A stretch of 64,000 nt of DNA from Pigmentiphaga sp. H8. Its GTDB lineage: Bacteria; Pseudomonadota; Gammaproteobacteria; Burkholderiales; Burkholderiaceae_B. The stretch is taken from NCBI RefSeq assembly GCF_003854895.1, contig NZ_CP033966.1, forward strand, positions 3,038,001-3,102,000. Direction: 5' to 3'. Below the pieces are notes generated by a model. That model saw only the letters and a list, made by a program, of their open reading frames with translations. It did no database searches and was not told where the DNA came from. This document shows positions 51,961-61,043 of this stretch, piece by piece (the first letter of the stretch is position 1; each line of letters starts with the position of its first letter). The position numbers were made by a program, and so were the translations under genes.

Positions 51961-52934
51961 TCCTGCCGACCGTGCTCGCGCTCCTGGCGGCCTTCACCTT
52001 CGCCGCGAACAACGCCACGCTGCGCCGCGGGGTCGTCGCCGGAACGCTGTCACAGGCCATGGTGGTCACGTTGCTGCTTGGTACGGTAATGGTCTGGATC
52101 GCGGTGCTGGCGGTGGGCGGAACCGAACATCTGCAAGCGTTTCCGCTGCGCTCGACGCTACTCTTCTCCGCCGCCGGCCTGCTGCATTTCGGCTTCGGCC
52201 GCTATTGCAACTACCGCGCGACGCGGGCCATGGGCACCGTGCTGGTCGGACCCGTGCAGCAGACCAGCGTGCTGATCACGTTGGTGCTGGCCATAGTCCT
52301 GCTGGGCGAGCGGTTGACCACGCTGCATATCGTGGGCATTGCGCTCATCATCGCGGCGCCTATGCTGGCTGCTCGGGCTCACGCCCCAGCTTCCTTCCGC
52401 CCGTTCAAGCGCGCGTCCGTTGAATCGCCCCCGGTCGGAACGAAATCCGCCGCCAGCGGTTTCCAGCCGAAACTGGGCGAAGGCTACCTGTTCGCCACCT
52501 TCTCGGCGCTGGCGTATGGCTCCAGCCCCATCCTGGTCCGGCAGGCCATGGTGGAGGGGAACGGGATGGCTGGAGGGCTGGCCGGCGCCGCCGTGGCCTA
52601 TACCGCCGCGACCGTGGGCGTGGTGGCCATCGTCATCTGCCAGGGCGGCCTGGGCCAGTCGCTGACCATGTCGCGCCCTACGCTCGGATGGTATTCGGTC
52701 GCGGGCGCGACCGCCGCGGCCTCGCAGATCTTTGTCTACATGGCCCTTGCCATCGCGCCGGCGTCGGTCGTGATACCCATACAACGAACGTCGCTCGTCA
52801 TGCGGGTGTGGTTTGCACGGGTGCTGAATCCGGAGCTGGAGTCGTTTGACGGGCCGGTGCTGCTGGCGACGCTTGTGTCGTTGATTGGCGCGGTGGCCTT
52901 GGCGGCGGATCCGGCCTGGTTCGGGATGAAATAG
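51957..52934 (+). CDS. EamA/DMT family transporter
   Basis: 325-aa permease with ten predicted TM helices in two EamA repeats (ALLAAFTFAANNATLRRG; FATFSALAYGSSPILVRQAM). The two halves are joined by a charged linker at about residues 140-175. It is translationally coupled to the diguanylate cyclase (ATGA). Substrate unknown. Confidence 0.9.
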   Translation: MILPTVLALLAAFTFAANNATLRRGVVAGTLSQAMVVTLLLGTVMVWIAVLAVGGTEHLQAFPLRSTLLFSAAGLLHFGFGRYCNYRATRAMGTVLVGPVQQTSVLITLVLAIVLLGERLTTLHIVGIALIIAAPMLAARAHAPASFRPFKRASVESPPVGTKSAASGFQPKLGEGYLFATFSALAYGSSPILVRQAMVEGNGMAGGLAGAAVAYTAATVGVVAIVICQGGLGQSLTMSRPTLGWYSVAGATAAASQIFVYMALAIAPASVVIPIQRTSLVMRVWFARVLNPELESFDGPVLLATLVSLIGAVALAADPAWFGMK

Positions 52935-52947
52935 CGGAACACCCCGC

Positions 52948-53442
52948 TCATGCCCACACCAGCTTGAGCAAGGCCGCCGACAAGTAAAGCCCGCAGCCGA
53001 AAACCGCATGCGTTGCCACGCTGCGCAGGCGATTCTTCATCGGTGTCGGCGTGCGGGATGAGGCGATGCCCGCGCCCATGGCCGGCTGCATGACGAACCA
53101 GGGAACCATGACAGTCGCCACGCCCACCGCCAGAGCGGGCAGCCATGCCGGATCGCGCAGCCACGCCACGCCGTAAACACCCACCAGCAAGGCCGCGAAC
53201 ACGATGCCGACGACGTAATGGATCGCCCACCCCAGTGGCGCTTCGCCGGGTATGGGCGCCGCCTTCGCTATGCTGGCGTGCGCGAACCTGCCCCGGCACA
53301 GATGCCCCGCCCACCTGCCCACCAACGCGTAGTCCAGCGTGGGAACACCCAGGCCCTTCAGAATCATGGACCAGACGTCCAACACCGCTGTCGCGCCGAT
53401 CCCCACCAGAACCACCCTTGCCACTTCGCCCGTCGAGACCAT
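52948..53442 (-). CDS. DUF2938 family membrane protein
   Basis: 164-aa protein with four or five TM segments; start ATG 53442 chosen for AAAGGA 7 bp upstream (ATG 53448 and a further frame exist). TGEVARVVLVGIGATAVLDV, LVGRWAGHL and GWAIHYVVGIVFAALL match DUF2938. Role unknown. Its promoter holds an operator-like palindrome inside a 19-bp spacer, so it is the probable target of the divergent MerR regulator. Confidence 0.85.
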   Translation of the reverse strand: MVSTGEVARVVLVGIGATAVLDVWSMILKGLGVPTLDYALVGRWAGHLCRGRFAHASIAKAAPIPGEAPLGWAIHYVVGIVFAALLVGVYGVAWLRDPAWLPALAVGVATVMVPWFVMQPAMGAGIASSRTPTPMKNRLRSVATHAVFGCGLYLSAALLKLVWA

Positions 53443-53482
53443 GCCCATTCCTTTTCGATTGATGTAACCATCGTTCGAAGGC

Positions 53483-53513
53483 ATGATAGAAGTTGAAGTC
53501 AACTTCAAGTCAA
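53483..53513 (-). promoter_or_regulatory. MerR-type promoter (19-bp spacer with internal palindrome) for the DUF2938 gene
   Basis: On the minus strand TTGACT (53508-53513) and TATCAT (53483-53488) are 19 bp apart, longer than the usual 17, and the palindrome TTGAAGTCAACTTCAA (53493-53508) fills the spacer. This is the classic layout of promoters activated by MerR-family proteins through DNA untwisting. Confidence 0.75.
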
Positions 53514-53523
53514 GGGGTGCAGC

Positions 53524-53952
53524 GTGGACATTTCAGAAGTCGCCCGGCGCACCGGCGTGCCTTCCTCGACATTGCGGTTCTACGAGAAAAAGGGATTGAT
53601 CTGTGCGACCAGCGCCGCTGGCGAACGCCGGCGTTTTACGCCAGACGTGCTCGATCAGTTGGCGCTGATCGCACTGGGGCAAGCTGGCGGCCTGTCGTTG
53701 GACGAAATTGGTGCCATGCTCTCCCCTGCCGGCGCGCCGAAGGTGGATAGAAAGGTGTTGGCAGCCAAAGCCGACGAAATCGATGCGACCATCAAACGCC
53801 TGCGTGCCATGAGCGAGGGCTTGCGCCATGCCGCGGAGTGTCCTGCGGCCAATCATACGCAATGTCCGACATTTCAGCGTTTGCTCAAGGTTGCGGCGGC
53901 GGGCAGGTTGAAACAGCGCAAGGCGACAGGCAACCTTACGAGCCTGGGGTAG
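53524..53952 (+). CDS. MerR family transcriptional regulator
   Basis: 142-aa regulator from a GTG at 53524. The MerR winged helix is DISEVARRTGVPSSTLRFYEKKGLI with RRRF; the coiled-coil dimer helix follows. Its C-terminus carries Cys residues in AAECPAANHTQCPTFQRL, which could bind a metal or sense redox. It is divergent from the DUF2938 gene with the MerR-type promoter between them. Overlaps the convergent gene by 17 bp. Confidence 0.92.
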   Translation: MDISEVARRTGVPSSTLRFYEKKGLICATSAAGERRRFTPDVLDQLALIALGQAGGLSLDEIGAMLSPAGAPKVDRKVLAAKADEIDATIKRLRAMSEGLRHAAECPAANHTQCPTFQRLLKVAAAGRLKQRKATGNLTSLG

Positions 53953-54661
53953 CTGGGGACCTGTCGCACTGGGGGTAGAAGAGCCAGCGTTCGGCCAACC
54001 AAGGTACGGCGATAAGAAGTCCGGCGTTTACCACCTGCATGACCATCGCGGGAGCGGAGATGCTTATCCAGCCTTTCATGAGCGGGACAAGCGAGCCCGC
54101 CAAGATGAGGTGCAGAGCGATTCCCCATCCGATCAGGAACACCCATGCGCCATGGCGAAAACCGCCCCTTCCGAAAAGAGTGCGAACCACCCATGCCGTC
54201 AGCGGCAGGAACAGCAACATCGCTGTCAACCAGCCAGGATTGTAGATCGATCCGGCGACGATGCCGCCAATGACATGCGCAACAATGTTCACCGACATCA
54301 CGCCATAAATGGCGAGTCCGACCAGAGGATGACGCCGGCTTAGCAAGGCGGCGATCGGCGCAGCAAACCAGAACATCGGCACATTGACTGCGGTAAAGAA
54401 TGCCGGTGACGCGGGACAATGCGCGGCGTCCTGGAAACCAAACAGCTGGCACATCGACGTTGGAAACGCGTACGTCCGGCCGAACACGTCGATCCCGTAT
54501 TCCTCGACGTTATGGATTAGATACGCCGTCACTCCTGCCCATGACAGCCAAGTCAGGTCCCGCCATCGCGAGATCGCTTTATCACTACGGAGAAAATCGG
54601 ATCCGAACAGGAGCAGGAGTAGCGAAATTGCGCCTATCAGCCCTAACCATGGGAACGACAT
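53936..54661 (-). CDS. HXXEE domain membrane protein
   Basis: 241-aa membrane protein with about six TM helices; the motif HNVEEYG (HXXEE) near residue 50 identifies the family. GC content is visibly lower than in the neighbours, suggesting later acquisition. Function of the family is unknown. ATG 54661 chosen; TTG 54667 would add two residues. Confidence 0.8.
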   Translation of the reverse strand: MSFPWLGLIGAISLLLLLFGSDFLRSDKAISRWRDLTWLSWAGVTAYLIHNVEEYGIDVFGRTYAFPTSMCQLFGFQDAAHCPASPAFFTAVNVPMFWFAAPIAALLSRRHPLVGLAIYGVMSVNIVAHVIGGIVAGSIYNPGWLTAMLLFLPLTAWVVRTLFGRGGFRHGAWVFLIGWGIALHLILAGSLVPLMKGWISISAPAMVMQVVNAGLLIAVPWLAERWLFYPQCDRSPATPGS

Positions 54662-54700
54662 GTTCAAGGGTAATTTCTCCGTGAAACCGGCGCCGAGGAT

Positions 54701-54726
54701 AAAAAAGCCCGCAGTTACGCGGGCTT
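54701..54726 (-). terminator. Rho-independent terminator of guaA
   Basis: On the minus strand AAGCCCGC-GTAACT-GCGGGCTT forms an 8-bp stem (54705-54712 with 54719-54726), followed by a run of six T (54701-54706). It begins 48 bp after the guaA stop. Confidence 0.88.
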
Positions 54727-54773
54727 AGTGATGGTTTCGTGCTATCTGGTGCCGGTCGATGCGGGACCCGATT

Positions 54774-56405
54774 TCACTCCCACTCAATCGTAGCCGGCGG
54801 CTTCCCCGACACGTCATAAACCACCCGATTCAACCCCCGAACCTCGTTAATGATCCGGTTCGAAGTCCTTCCCAACAACTCATAAGGCAAATGCGCCCAA
54901 TGCGCCGTCATGAAGTCGGTGGTCTGCACCGCGCGTAGCGCGACGACGTAGTCGTACGTCCGCCCATCCCCCATCACGCCCACGGACTTCACGGGCAGGA
55001 ACACGGCGAACGCCTGGCTGGTCAGGTCGTACCAGTTCTTCCCGACCTCTTCCGCCGCGCACAGGCCCGCGGCGGCATCCTGTTCGGTCGCCCGCGTGCC
55101 CCGCAGTTCTTCGATGAAGATCGCATCCGCGCGGCGCAGCAGGTCCGCGTACTCTTTCTTCACCTCGCCCAGGATCCGCACGCCCAGGCCCGGCCCAGGG
55201 AACGGGTGCCGGTAGACCATGCCGTGCGGCAGGCCCAGCGCGATGCCCAGCTTGCGCACTTCGTCCTTGAACAGTTCGCGCAGCGGCTCGAGCAGCTTCA
55301 GGTGCAAGGTATCGGGCAGGCCACCCACGTTGTGGTGCGACTTGATGGTGACGGCCTTGCCGGTCTTGGCGCCGGCCGATTCGATCACGTCGGGGTAGAT
55401 GGTGCCTTGCGCCAGCCACTTCGCGCTCTTGAGCTTGCCGGACTCGCGCTGGAAGACTTCGACGAATTCCTTGCCGATGATCTTGCGCTTGGCTTCGGGG
55501 TCGGTTTCGCCGGCCAGCTTGCCCATGAAGTCATCCGTGGCATCCACGTGGATGATCTTCAGGCCCATGTTCTCGGCGAAGGTCTTCATGACCTGTTCGC
55601 CTTCGTTCAGGCGCAGCAGGCCGTGGTCGACGAACACGCAGGTCAGTTGGTCGCCGATGGCCTTGTGGATCAGGGCGGCGGCCACGGAAGAATCGACACC
55701 GCCGGACAGGCCCAGGATCACTTCGTCGCTGCCGACCTGTTTGCGGATGGCCTCGACGGCTTCGCTGACGTAGTCGGGCATGTTCCAGTCGTCGCCGCAG
55801 CCGCAAATGTCGTGCACGAAGCGCGCCAGCAGGGCCTGGCCCTGGACGGTGTGGGTGACTTCGGGATGGAACTGGACGGCGTAGTAGCCGCGTTCCACGT
55901 CGGCCATGCCGGCGATGGGACACGAGGCGGTGGAGGCCATGAGCTTGAAGCCCGGGGGCAGTTCGGTGACCTTGTCGCCGTGGCTCATCCAGACCTTGAG
56001 CATGCCGTGGCCTTCGGGGGTGGCGAAGTCCTGGATGCCGTTCAGGAACGGGGTGTGGCCGTGGGCGCGGACTTCGGCGTAGCCGAATTCACGGTGGTCG
56101 CTGAAGCTGACCTTGCCGCCCAGTTGCATGGCCATGGTCTGCATGCCGTAGCAGATGCCGAGCACGGGCACGCCGGACTCGAACACGGCCTGGGGGGCGC
56201 GCATGGAGGCTTCGTCGTAGGCCGAGGCGTGGCTGCCCGAAAGGATGACGCCTTTCAGTCCTTTGGCGAGTTCTTCGCGGACGAAATCGTCCGAAACGTC
56301 GTAGGGGTGGATTTCGCAGTAGACCTGCGCTTCGCGCACGCGGCGGGCGATGAGTTGGGTGACTTGCGAGCCGAAGTCTAGGATCAGGATGCGGTCGTGA
56401 GACAT
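54774..56405 (-). CDS. guaA: GMP synthase (glutamine-hydrolysing)
   Basis: 543-aa enzyme that aminates XMP to GMP. Glutaminase domain with LGICYGMQ (Cys85) and VQFHPEVTH; ATP pyrophosphatase with LSGGVDSSVAA; ending IEWE is the family C-terminus. Encoded downstream of guaB with the intergenic gap filled by a GC-rich repeat; the terminator follows. Confidence 0.97.
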   Translation of the reverse strand: MSHDRILILDFGSQVTQLIARRVREAQVYCEIHPYDVSDDFVREELAKGLKGVILSGSHASAYDEASMRAPQAVFESGVPVLGICYGMQTMAMQLGGKVSFSDHREFGYAEVRAHGHTPFLNGIQDFATPEGHGMLKVWMSHGDKVTELPPGFKLMASTASCPIAGMADVERGYYAVQFHPEVTHTVQGQALLARFVHDICGCGDDWNMPDYVSEAVEAIRKQVGSDEVILGLSGGVDSSVAAALIHKAIGDQLTCVFVDHGLLRLNEGEQVMKTFAENMGLKIIHVDATDDFMGKLAGETDPEAKRKIIGKEFVEVFQRESGKLKSAKWLAQGTIYPDVIESAGAKTGKAVTIKSHHNVGGLPDTLHLKLLEPLRELFKDEVRKLGIALGLPHGMVYRHPFPGPGLGVRILGEVKKEYADLLRRADAIFIEELRGTRATEQDAAAGLCAAEEVGKNWYDLTSQAFAVFLPVKSVGVMGDGRTYDYVVALRAVQTTDFMTAHWAHLPYELLGRTSNRIINEVRGLNRVVYDVSGKPPATIEWE

Positions 56406-56411
56406 AGGTTA

Positions 56412-56494
56412 CCCGAGCGAGCCGCCGGGCCGCCCCAAGGCGAGCGACAAGCGCCCCCTGGGGGGCCGCGAACGCGGAGTGTGAGTGGGGGGGA
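56412..56494. repeat. GC-rich hairpin repeat between guaB and guaA
   Basis: Sequence CGCCCCCTGGGGGGCCGCG followed by an AACGCGG arm resembles the hairpin part of the repeats at about 40890-40983 and 63029-63106. It sits in the gap between the guaB stop and the guaA start and may modulate the transcript. It lacks the 32-bp second segment of the other two. Confidence 0.65.
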
Positions 56495-56499
56495 CCATA

Positions 56500-57960
56500 T
56501 CAGTCCATCCGGTAGTTGGGGGCTTCTTTGGTGATCTGCACGTCGTGGACGTGCGATTCGCGGATGCCGGCGGCGGTGATCTGGACGAATTCGCTCTTGG
56601 TGCGCATGTCGTCGATGGTGGCGCAGCCGCAGTAGCCCATGGAGGCCCGCACGCCGCCGACCAGCTGGTAGACGATGGCGATGACGCTGCCCTTGTAGGG
56701 GACGCGGCCTTCGATGCCTTCGGGCACGAATTTGTCGGAGTTGTTGGCCGGGTCCTGGAAGTAGCGGTCGGCCGAGCCGTCGGCCATGGCGCCCAGGCTG
56801 CCCATGCCGCGGTAGGACTTGTACGAGCGGCCCTGGTACAGGACGATTTCGCCGGGGGCTTCGTCGGTGCCGGCGAACATGCCGCCCATCATGACGGTGT
56901 AGGCGCCGGCCGACAGGGCCTTGGCGATGTCGCCGGAGTAGCGCACGCCGCCGTCGGCGATCAGGGGGACGCCGGTGCCTTCCAGGGCTTCGGCCACGTT
57001 GGAGATGGCGGTGATCTGGGGCACGCCCACGCCGGCCACGATGCGGGTGGTGCAGATGGAGCCGGGGCCGATGCCGACCTTGACGCCGTCGGCGCCGGCT
57101 TCGACCAGCGCGCGGGCGGCGGCGCCGGTGGCGATGTTGCCGCCGATGACCTGCAACTGCGGGTAGTGTTTCTTGATCCAGCGCACGCGGTCGAGCACGC
57201 CGGCGGTATGGCCATGGGCGGTGTCGACGATGATGACGTCGACGCCGGCGGCGACGAGTTTCTCGACGCGTTCGTCGGTGCCCTCGCCCACGCCGACGGC
57301 GGCGCCGACGCGCAGCTTGCCGTGCTCGTCCTTGCTGGCGTTGGGGTTCTCGGTGGTCTTGATGATGTCCTTGACGGTCATCAGGCCGCGCAGTTCGAAG
57401 TTGTCGTTGACGACCAGCACGCGCTCCAGGCGGTGCTTGTGCATCAGGGCCTGGGCCTCGTCCAGCGAGGCGCCTTCGCGCACGGTGATGAGGCGCTCGC
57501 GCGGCGTCATGACGGTGCGGATGGGTTCGTCGTAGCGGTCTTCGAAGCGCAGGTCGCGGTTGGTGACGATGCCGACCACCTGGCGGCCCTCGACCACGGG
57601 CAGGCCGGAGATGCCGTGCTGACGCTGCAGTTCGATGACTTCGCGCACCTTCATGTGGGGCGCGATGGTGATGGGATCGAGCACGACCCCGGCCTCGTAG
57701 CGCTTGACCTTGGCGACTTCGCGCGCCTGCTCGTCGGCGGTGAGGTTCTTGTGGATGATCCCGATCCCGCCTTCCTTGGCCATGGCGATGGCCAGGCGCG
57801 ATTCCGTGACGGTGTCCATGGCGGCGGACACCAGGGGAATGTTCAGCGAGATTTCACGGGTCAGGCGGGTTCGAAGACTGGTATCGCGGGGCAACACCGC
57901 AGAATATGCGGGCACCAACAACACGTCATCGAAAGTAAGCGCATTTTGTACGAGACGCAT
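56500..57960 (-). CDS. guaB: Inosine-5'-monophosphate dehydrogenase
   Basis: 486-aa IMPDH, the first step of GMP synthesis. TIM barrel with two CBS domains inserted (about residues 95-210), the catalytic Cys loop GPGSICTTRIVAGVGVPQ and the YRGMGSLGAM flap motif. Length matches E. coli GuaB (488 aa). Upstream on its strand a TACAAT (57991-57996) is a possible -10 box, but no clear -35 was found. Confidence 0.97.
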   Translation of the reverse strand: MRLVQNALTFDDVLLVPAYSAVLPRDTSLRTRLTREISLNIPLVSAAMDTVTESRLAIAMAKEGGIGIIHKNLTADEQAREVAKVKRYEAGVVLDPITIAPHMKVREVIELQRQHGISGLPVVEGRQVVGIVTNRDLRFEDRYDEPIRTVMTPRERLITVREGASLDEAQALMHKHRLERVLVVNDNFELRGLMTVKDIIKTTENPNASKDEHGKLRVGAAVGVGEGTDERVEKLVAAGVDVIIVDTAHGHTAGVLDRVRWIKKHYPQLQVIGGNIATGAAARALVEAGADGVKVGIGPGSICTTRIVAGVGVPQITAISNVAEALEGTGVPLIADGGVRYSGDIAKALSAGAYTVMMGGMFAGTDEAPGEIVLYQGRSYKSYRGMGSLGAMADGSADRYFQDPANNSDKFVPEGIEGRVPYKGSVIAIVYQLVGGVRASMGYCGCATIDDMRTKSEFVQITAAGIRESHVHDVQITKEAPNYRMD

Positions 57961-58082
57961 CGAGTAACCCCTGGCCGCAATAAACCCAGTATTGTAAATC
58001 AGAGCGGGGGGCTGCGCTGTTCAGCCTTGCTGTCAAGAGGGTTTATATGCGGGAAAACCCACGGTCTGTCCAGCCGACCTGC

Positions 58083-58421
58083 CTACCGGGTTCGTCCGTG
58101 CCCCTTGGCGCCGGCCGAGGCCGCCTTGTGGGCCGCCCGCCGGCGGCGGGATTCCTTGGGGTCGAAGACCAGCGGGCGGTAGATCTCGACCCGGTCATGG
58201 TCGTGCAGGACATGGTCCAGCGGCCGGCGGCGGCCGTGGATGCCGGTGCCGGCGCGGGCGGGGTCCACGCCCGGGTAGGCCTGGCGAAAGCCGCTGGCCT
58301 GGATGGCGTCGGCCAGGGTCGCGCCCTGGGGCAGGACGAGCTCCCGCATCCAGGTTTCCGCTGCATCCGCATAACAGATGCTGACGGCCACGGTACCGCC
58401 CTGCCCCCCCTGGCTATCCAT
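58083..58421 (-). CDS. rnfH: RnfH family ubiquitin-like protein
   Basis: 112-aa protein with the beta-grasp RnfH fold: TVAVSICYADAAETWMRELVLPQG, then ATLADAIQASGF and DHDRVEIYRPLVFDPKE. A basic, Ala-rich tail follows (SRRRRAAHKAASAGAKGHGRTR). Start ATG 58421 overlaps the ratA end by 8 bp, the conserved gene order. Molecular role unclear. Confidence 0.92.
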   Translation of the reverse strand: MDSQGGQGGTVAVSICYADAAETWMRELVLPQGATLADAIQASGFRQAYPGVDPARAGTGIHGRRRPLDHVLHDHDRVEIYRPLVFDPKESRRRRAAHKAASAGAKGHGRTR

Positions 58422-58845
58422 AGCAGGCTTCGGCCCGCTGGGTGAAGGCGTCGATGAAGCTGGTGGCGATGCGGTTGAACACCGGGCCGACCAGAGCTTC
58501 CAGCGCGCGGCTGGAGAACTGGTATTGCATGGTGAAGACCACTTTGCAGGCGTCGTCGGCCAGGGATTGGAACTCCCAGACACCTTCGAGCATCGAAAAC
58601 GGTCCGTCGACCAGATCGAGCTGGATGCGGTCGGGATAATGATGGGTGTTGCGGGTGGTGAAGCGCTGGCGCAGGCCGGCGAACTGGATCACGACCGAAG
58701 CGCGCAGGCCGTTCTCGTCCCGTTCGTGCACCTCGGTGCCGCCGCACCAGGGCATGAATTTGGGGTAGTCCTCGACCTTGGCCACCAGGTCGAACATCTG
58801 GGCGGCGCTATAGGGGACCAACACCGAACGTTGCACTTTATGCAT
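58414..58845 (-). CDS. ratA: RatA-like START/SRPBCC (COQ10) protein
   Basis: 143-aa lipid-binding-fold protein: VPYSAAQMFDLVAKVEDYPKF at the start, FSMLEGVWEFQSL in the middle. In E. coli RatA can block 70S formation; related COQ10 proteins bind quinones. The smpB gene is divergent 57 bp away, as in other proteobacteria. Confidence 0.92.
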   Translation of the reverse strand: MHKVQRSVLVPYSAAQMFDLVAKVEDYPKFMPWCGGTEVHERDENGLRASVVIQFAGLRQRFTTRNTHHYPDRIQLDLVDGPFSMLEGVWEFQSLADDACKVVFTMQYQFSSRALEALVGPVFNRIATSFIDAFTQRAEACYG

Positions 58846-58902
58846 GCGTAGAGGATCCGATTGGGCAAATTGCTAGAATGACGCATTTTAACGGCGTGAC
58901 GA

Positions 58903-59361
58903 ATGAGCATCATTGAGAACCGCAAGGCATTCCACGACTACTTCATCGACGAGCGTTTCGAGGCCGGCCTGGTGCTCGAAGGCTGGGAAGTGAAGGCGAT
59001 CCGTGCCGGGCGCGTGCAGCTCAAGGAAAGCTACGTCATCGTCCGCGATGCCGAACTCTACCTGCTGGGCATGCACGTCAGCCCCCTGGAAACGGCCTCC
59101 ACCCACATCCATCCGGACGCCACCCGCACGCGCAAGCTGCTGCTGAAGGCCGAGGAAATCCACAAGCTGATCGGCAAGGTGGAACAGCGCGGCTTCGCGC
59201 TGGTGCCGCTGAACCTGCATTTCAAGAATTCGCTGATCAAGCTGGATTTCGGGCTGGCGCGGGGCAAGAAGCAGTTCGACAAGCGGGACACCGAGCGCGA
59301 ACGCGACTGGCTGCGCGAGAAGGCGCAGATCATGAAGCACGACACGCGCAAGCACTCCTGA
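58903..59361 (+). CDS. smpB: SsrA-binding protein SmpB
   Basis: 152-aa RNA-binding protein of trans-translation; brings tmRNA to stalled ribosomes. The family blocks ENRKAFHDYFIDERFEAGLVL and GKKQFDKRDTERERDW with the basic tail REKAQIMKHDTRKHS are complete. Weak extended -10 TGCTAGAAT (58869-58877) is upstream. No ssrA gene was seen in the window. Confidence 0.97.
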   Translation: MSIIENRKAFHDYFIDERFEAGLVLEGWEVKAIRAGRVQLKESYVIVRDAELYLLGMHVSPLETASTHIHPDATRTRKLLLKAEEIHKLIGKVEQRGFALVPLNLHFKNSLIKLDFGLARGKKQFDKRDTERERDWLREKAQIMKHDTRKHS

Positions 59362-59486
59362 GCCCGAATACGTGGCCGCGGTTCAACGCGCCAGGCGCGG
59401 GGATCTTCGCCGGTGGCAACGAGATCCCGCGCAACGTCCCGGCCAAGGCCGTGCCGGGGCTGCCCTCGGGCTGAGGGCGGCGGCGT

Positions 59487-60416
59487 TCAGCCCTGCCCGG
59501 CCTGGGTGCCCTTGACCACCGTCAGCGCCGAGGCAATCAGTCCGCTGATGTCGCTGACGTTGGCCGGCACGATCAGGGTGTTGTTGGTCTTGGCCAGGTT
59601 GCCGAAGGCATCGACGTAGCGCTCGGCCACCTTGAGGTTGACCGCTTCCATGCCGCCGGGGTGCTTGATGGCCTCGGCCACCTGGATGATGGCCTTGGCG
59701 GTGGCGTCCGCCACGGTGACGACGGCGTTCGCCTCGCCCTGGGCCTGGTTGATCTGGGCCTGCTTCTCGCCCTCGGAACGCGCGATGGCGGCCTCGCGTT
59801 CGCCGGTGGCGATGTTGATCTGTTCCTGGCGGCGGCCCTCGGAAGCCGCGATCAGGGCCCGCTTCTCGCGCTCGGCGGTGATCTGGGCCTGCATCGCGCG
59901 CAGGATCTCGGCCGGCGGCGTCAGGTCCTTGATCTCGTAGCGCAGCACCTTCACGCCCCAGTTCAGCGCGGCCTCGTCCAGCGCGCTGACGATGCTGCTG
60001 TTGATCTGCTCGCGTTCCTCGAAGGTCTTGTCCAGTTCCAGCTTGCCGATGACCGAGCGCAGCGTGGTCTGGGCCAGCTGGGTGATGGCCACGATGTAGT
60101 TGGACGAGCCGTACGAGGCGCGCATCGCGTCGGTGACCTGGAAGTACAGAATGCCGTCCACCTGCAATTGCGTGTTGTCGCGCGTGATGCAGACCTGGCT
60201 GGGCACGTCCAGCGGGATTTCCTTGAGCGAATGCTTGTAGGCCACGCGCTCGATGAACGGGATCACGAAGCCCGCGCCGGGCGACAGCACGCGGTCGAAC
60301 TTGCCCAGGCGCTCGACCACCCACGCATGCTGCTGCGGCACGATGGCGATGGCCTTGACGACGATGAGGATGGCCAGGAAAACGATGACCAGCAGGACGA
60401 TGGTGGATGCGCTCAT
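59487..60416 (-). CDS. SPFH/band 7 membrane protein, QmcA-like
   Basis: 309-aa stomatin-like protein. One N-terminal TM helix (TIVLLVIVFLAILIVVKA), then the band 7 domain (PQQHAWVVERLGKFDRVLSPG) and a coiled-coil rich in Ala/Glu (residues 190-260). E. coli QmcA interacts with FtsH protease complexes. Start ATG 60416 lies 53 bp after the NfeD gene on the same strand, the standard NfeD-stomatin pair. Confidence 0.93.
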   Translation of the reverse strand: MSASTIVLLVIVFLAILIVVKAIAIVPQQHAWVVERLGKFDRVLSPGAGFVIPFIERVAYKHSLKEIPLDVPSQVCITRDNTQLQVDGILYFQVTDAMRASYGSSNYIVAITQLAQTTLRSVIGKLELDKTFEEREQINSSIVSALDEAALNWGVKVLRYEIKDLTPPAEILRAMQAQITAEREKRALIAASEGRRQEQINIATGEREAAIARSEGEKQAQINQAQGEANAVVTVADATAKAIIQVAEAIKHPGGMEAVNLKVAERYVDAFGNLAKTNNTLIVPANVSDISGLIASALTVVKGTQAGQG

Positions 60417-60469
60417 GGTGCTTCCTTGTGGGTATTGCCAGCGATACGGGAAGGCCGTCCGCAACGGCC

Positions 60470-60898
60470 TTAGCGAGGGGGCGAAAGAACGAGGCTGTTG
60501 CCGCGCATCTCGGTGATCACGAACTGCCCGGCGACCGGCTCGGCCCCGGGCGCGAGCTCGGCCTGCCAGTGCGCCCCACGATACCAGACCCGTGCGGTGC
60601 GGTCTTCGTTCCAGGCCTCGACCTTCACGGTCTGTCCGATGTCCATGTTGACGTTGGCGTTGGAAGACGGCGGCGAACCGCGCTTCTTCAGCACGTTCAG
60701 GCGCTTGAGCAGCAGCGTGCACAGCACCACCGCCGCCGCGCACAGCACCAGTTGCCAGGCGATGTCCACGCCCAGCCAGGCCGCGATGCCGGCCACGGCG
60801 AAGCCGACGGCGACCATGAGCAGATAGAAGGTGCCGGTCATGACTTCGCCGATCAGGGCCAGGGCCATCAGACCGAACCATACCCAGGCGGGATTCAT
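60470..60898 (-). CDS. NfeD family membrane protein
   Basis: 142-aa protein with three TM segments and a C-terminal OB-fold (IGQTVKVEAWNEDRTARVWYRGAHW). The ATG at 60898 has a full AAGGAGG site. NfeD proteins are partners of the SPFH proteins that follow them; here the QmcA-like gene is next in the operon. Confidence 0.93.
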   Translation of the reverse strand: MNPAWVWFGLMALALIGEVMTGTFYLLMVAVGFAVAGIAAWLGVDIAWQLVLCAAAVVLCTLLLKRLNVLKKRGSPPSSNANVNMDIGQTVKVEAWNEDRTARVWYRGAHWQAELAPGAEPVAGQFVITEMRGNSLVLSPPR

Positions 60899-61043
60899 AG
60901 TTGCCTCCTTCGAGCGAGAGCGGACGCGGCCCGCCGGCTCGGCCGTGCGGCGCGAAACGTGCCGCAGTGACGTATCTACCGCTATTATGCCTGCGTGGGG
61001 GAAACGCCGCCCGGGCAGGCCCCCGGCAACCGGAGGAACCCCT

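Noticed and set aside
58008..58036. TTGACA on the minus strand upstream of guaB as a -35 box
   Set aside because: The only good -10 (TACAAT at 57991-57996) is 34 bp away, too far for a promoter with that -35.
58846..59486. tmRNA (ssrA) near smpB
   Set aside because: I looked for a tRNA-like end and tag-like sequence around smpB and found none.
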